Part shown: positions 62,011 to 64,000 of the stretch, piece by piece
Layout: each line of letters begins with the position of its first letter
How positions within the stretch are numbered: position 1 is the first letter of the stretch
Assembly (NCBI GenBank): GCA_913774845.1
Contig: CAJYJO010000055.1
Span: 107,645-171,644, forward strand
Direction of reading: 5' to 3'
DNA: 64,000 nucleotides
Source: an uncultured Microbacterium sp.
GTDB taxonomy: Bacteria > Actinomycetota > Actinomycetes > Actinomycetales > Microbacteriaceae
Position numbers and translations under genes: made by a program
The notes under the pieces: generated by a model
What the model saw: only the letters and a program-made list of their open reading frames with translations
Databases searched by the model: none
Told to the model about the DNA's origin: nothing

Positions 62011-62721
62011 TCAACGGGGACGCGGGGCGCGCATCTTGGTAGGGTCGACGCCCTTCGGGATGGGCAGCGACGACAGACCCTGCGATACCGACGACACGCG
62101 CTTGATGACGGCGGCCATCGTGGCGCGGTCGACCTTCTTGGGCAGTGCCTTGATGGTCGAGGCGAGCTTCGCGATCGGCACCTCGTCGTCGCCATGGCCC
62201 ACGTAGAGCACGGTGACGGGCACGCCCGCCGCGACGCGCGTCACCCGCGAGCGCTCCTCGCCGACGAGGCGGGTGAGACGGCTGCGGTTGCCCTCGCCGA
62301 TGAGCACGACGCCACCGCGACCGATGGCCCGGTAGAGGGCCTCCTGCGTGCGGGGGTTCACGCCGATGGGCGCTTCCGAGGCCTGCCAGTTGCGCCCGAG
62401 CGACGACGACAGCACGTGGCCGGTCGCGCCGGGCATCCCGTCGATCTTCTTGTACATGGCGGTCGTCGACAGACGCGTCATGGTGATCATCGCGGCCAGG
62501 ATGCCGGCCAGCAGGCCCGTGACACCCCACAGGATGACGCTCCAGGCCGCCACGGGCGGGATCAGGAAGCCGACCAGCACACCGAGGGCGACGCCGACCA
62601 GCACGATCGCGGCCAGCAGGAACGGCAGCCACCGGTACTCCTTCTGGGTGAAGGTGTACAGGGTTTTCAGCTGCGAGAAGAAGCCCGGACGCTTCTCGGG
62701 CGTGGAAGTGCGAGCGGCCAT
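62011..62721 (-). CDS. DUF4191 membrane protein
   Basis: A 236-residue protein: short charged N-terminus (ARTSTPEKRPGFFSQLKTLY), two membrane helices (WLPFLLAAIVLVGVALGVLV; VILWGVTGLLAGILAAMITM), then a cytoplasmic domain with SSSLGRNWQASEAPIGVNPR, GRGGVVLIGEGNRSR and TIKALPKKVDRATMAAVIKR. This is the actinobacterial DUF4191 family, usually near lipA/lipB, glnA and sucB, in line with the E2 gene that follows here. ATG start. Function unknown. Confidence 0.9.
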   Translation of the reverse strand: MAARTSTPEKRPGFFSQLKTLYTFTQKEYRWLPFLLAAIVLVGVALGVLVGFLIPPVAAWSVILWGVTGLLAGILAAMITMTRLSTTAMYKKIDGMPGATGHVLSSSLGRNWQASEAPIGVNPRTQEALYRAIGRGGVVLIGEGNRSRLTRLVGEERSRVTRVAAGVPVTVLYVGHGDDEVPIAKLASTIKALPKKVDRATMAAVIKRVSSVSQGLSSLPIPKGVDPTKMRAPRPR

Positions 62722-62838
62722 GAGAACGATTCTATCTTCGCCGCCGACTCCTCCTCCCCATGCACGGATCTGCTCGATCGTCCACAAACGGGCTCTCCCT
62801 CCCGACGACGAGCGCGCGATGTCCTCCAACATCGGGGG

Positions 62839-63861
62839 ATGAGCAGCAGCGCGGCATCCGTCCTCGTCGAACCCCTCGACGCCTACCTCCTCCGGCGTGC
62901 TCGCAGCACACTCGCCCTCACCCCCGGAGAAGCGGTCACCGCGGCCGTCGCCCTCTTGCGTGGATGCCGCAGCCCCGCCGCCCGCGGAGAAGGCGCGCGG
63001 TGGTGGTTGCGAGCCGATGGGTGTCCGGTCGTGGTGGCCGAAGACGGCCCCGACGACACGATCTCCGCCACCGCCGACGCCCTCGAGCGTGTCGCGGAGC
63101 TCACCGACGGACCCGCGACGCGCGAGATGGTCGAGCGGGCGCGCGAGAGCCTGCTCACGGAGCCGCCGCGCGCCTGGGATCGATTCGAGCGCCGGCTGTT
63201 CGCCTTCGCCGATCCCGTGCCGCTCGTGCTCGGGCCGCTCGCGCCGGTCGACGAGAACGTGGCCGAGGTCGTCGACGAGCCCCGTGCCGGCGCCGCCTCC
63301 CGCGCCCTGTCGCTCGTGGACGCGGATTTCGGTGATGCGGTGCACGGGGCGCTGCGCGAGCTCCGTGTGCGGTGGTCGTCGTCGCGCGGCCTGCGTCTGA
63401 GCGTCGTGGGTGGGGCCGTCGTCGCCGTGGTCGTCGCCGCCGCCGCTCTCCTCCTGCCGCCGAGCGGACAGCCGGATGCCTCGGTCATGCCCGGCCCGGC
63501 CGTCACGACACCGACCGATTCGACCTTCGCGGAAGAGGGGCGATCGCCTCGGCCCGAGCCCACCGTCGGGGAGGCACTCCCCGGCGGTCTCGTCGCTGAC
63601 GCCCGCGCCCTGTTCGCCGACATCGAGACGTGTGCGGGGGAACCGTCCTGTGTGAGCGGGTACTACGAGGACTCGGGCTTCCCGCAGGAGCCCCTGCTCG
63701 AGCAGACCCTCGACGCCGAGATCGCACCGCTCGACGACTTCGGCGGCGTCGGGGTCGTACGTCTGACGCGAGCGGAGCGGACGCAATACGTGACGCTCGT
63801 CCGGCAGAAAGACCGATGGCTGGTCCGCGCCGTCAGAACGGTCGCGGACCAGCCATCATGA
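62839..63861 (+). CDS. Unrecognised single-pass membrane protein
   Basis: A 340-residue protein. The N-terminal 185 residues are soluble (DAYLLRRARSTLALTPGEAV, RWWLRADGCPVVVAEDGP), one membrane helix follows at about 195-215 (LSVVGGAVVAVVVAAAALLL), and then an outside region with Pro/Thr linker (PGPAVTTPTDSTFAEEG) and a small domain with two cysteines (ETCAGEPSCVSGYY). No family was recognised; layout recalls anti-sigma or sensor proteins but no motif supports that. ATG 62839 sits after CGGGGG. Convergent with the E2 gene, 17 bp between stops. Confidence 0.7.
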   Translation: MSSSAASVLVEPLDAYLLRRARSTLALTPGEAVTAAVALLRGCRSPAARGEGARWWLRADGCPVVVAEDGPDDTISATADALERVAELTDGPATREMVERARESLLTEPPRAWDRFERRLFAFADPVPLVLGPLAPVDENVAEVVDEPRAGAASRALSLVDADFGDAVHGALRELRVRWSSSRGLRLSVVGGAVVAVVVAAAALLLPPSGQPDASVMPGPAVTTPTDSTFAEEGRSPRPEPTVGEALPGGLVADARALFADIETCAGEPSCVSGYYEDSGFPQEPLLEQTLDAEIAPLDDFGGVGVVRLTRAERTQYVTLVRQKDRWLVRAVRTVADQPS

Positions 63862-63878
63862 GCTGGTGCTCAGCGCTG

Positions 63879-64000
63879 TCAGATGCCGAGGTCGCCCTCG
63901 AACTGAGAGGCCTCGAGACGGGCCTTCACCGCGCCGAGGAAGCGGGCGGCGTCGGCACCATCGATGATGCGGTGATCGTACGACAGGGCGAGGTACACGT
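63879..64000 (-). CDS. sucB: 2-oxoacid dehydrogenase E2 (dihydrolipoamide acyltransferase), C-terminal fragment
   Basis: Only the last 39 residues are in the window. They include [20 protein letters not shown], which holds the catalytic DHR-x3-D motif (His and Asp of the acyltransferase site) and ends FEGDLGI. The gene runs off the right edge on the minus strand. Either SucB (2-oxoglutarate dehydrogenase E2) or a PDH E2; the position next to DUF4191 in Actinobacteria fits SucB. Lipoyl domains lie outside the window. Confidence 0.85.
   Translation of the reverse strand, partial: VYLALSYDHRIIDGADAARFLGAVKARLEASQFEGDLGI

Overview
The window comes from a high-GC (about 70% by eye) actinomycete chromosome, most likely a Microbacterium-type member of the Microbacteriaceae. 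The reasons are gene order (dnaJ-rsmE-HIT-phoH-ybeY-CNNM-era, then leuA, recO-uppS, dusB-dgt-dnaG; aceE-pucR-fabD-fabH-acpP-fabF; glnA2-glnE next to glnA1), several actinobacterial small families (DUF3145, DUF4191, DUF7882-like), polyphosphate glucokinase, frequent GTG starts and -10 boxes lying 6-7 nt from start codons. No CRISPR array, prophage or insertion sequence was seen.

Layout. 1-9.6 kb: chaperone end, rRNA modification and maturation, Era, an oxidoreductase/acetyltransferase pair, then leuA behind a leucine-codon leader peptide. 9.6-18 kb: TRIC channel, recO-uppS, DsbA-like protein, dusB-dgt-dnaG, an orphan degenerate ABC ATPase, tRNA-Asn. 18-24.4 kb: receptor Ser/Thr kinase, a lipoprotein/glutathionylspermidine-synthase-like pair, peptide deformylase and two membrane proteins. 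24.4-27.8 kb: a translationally coupled minus-strand operon resembling cargo of a type VII (ESX) secretion system, centred on an alpha/beta-hydrolase; this is the strongest candidate for an undescribed system. 27.9-32.3 kb: tRNA(CAU), a glycosyltransferase, and an SDR/metallo-hydrolase/ketosynthase-III cassette with a possible gene remnant behind it. 32.3-39.8 kb: paired CNNM/CBS transporters, a two-component system facing a Pro-rich membrane protein, an exported protein and DUF3145. 39.9-47.6 kb: type II fatty acid synthesis operon, its PucR regulator and pyruvate dehydrogenase E1. 47.8-53.3 kb: small membrane proteins, tRNA-Val, zinc-ribbon protein, an A-family polymerase, RNase P RNA, an orphan gene behind a LexA-like box, and ppgK. 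53.4-64 kb: nitrogen assimilation (two glutamine synthetases and their adenylyltransferase), an acyl-CoA ligase, small membrane proteins and the end of a 2-oxoacid dehydrogenase E2 gene.

Two layers cut across the genes. First, the 7-mer GGATGCC (complement GGCATCC) occurs about 112 times by hand count, roughly seven times more than base composition predicts. It is found in both orientations, inside genes through otherwise rare codons, and as inverted pairs inside two terminators. Second, many transcripts look leaderless, including the one for the leuA leader peptide. All functional calls rest on sequence reading without database searches.
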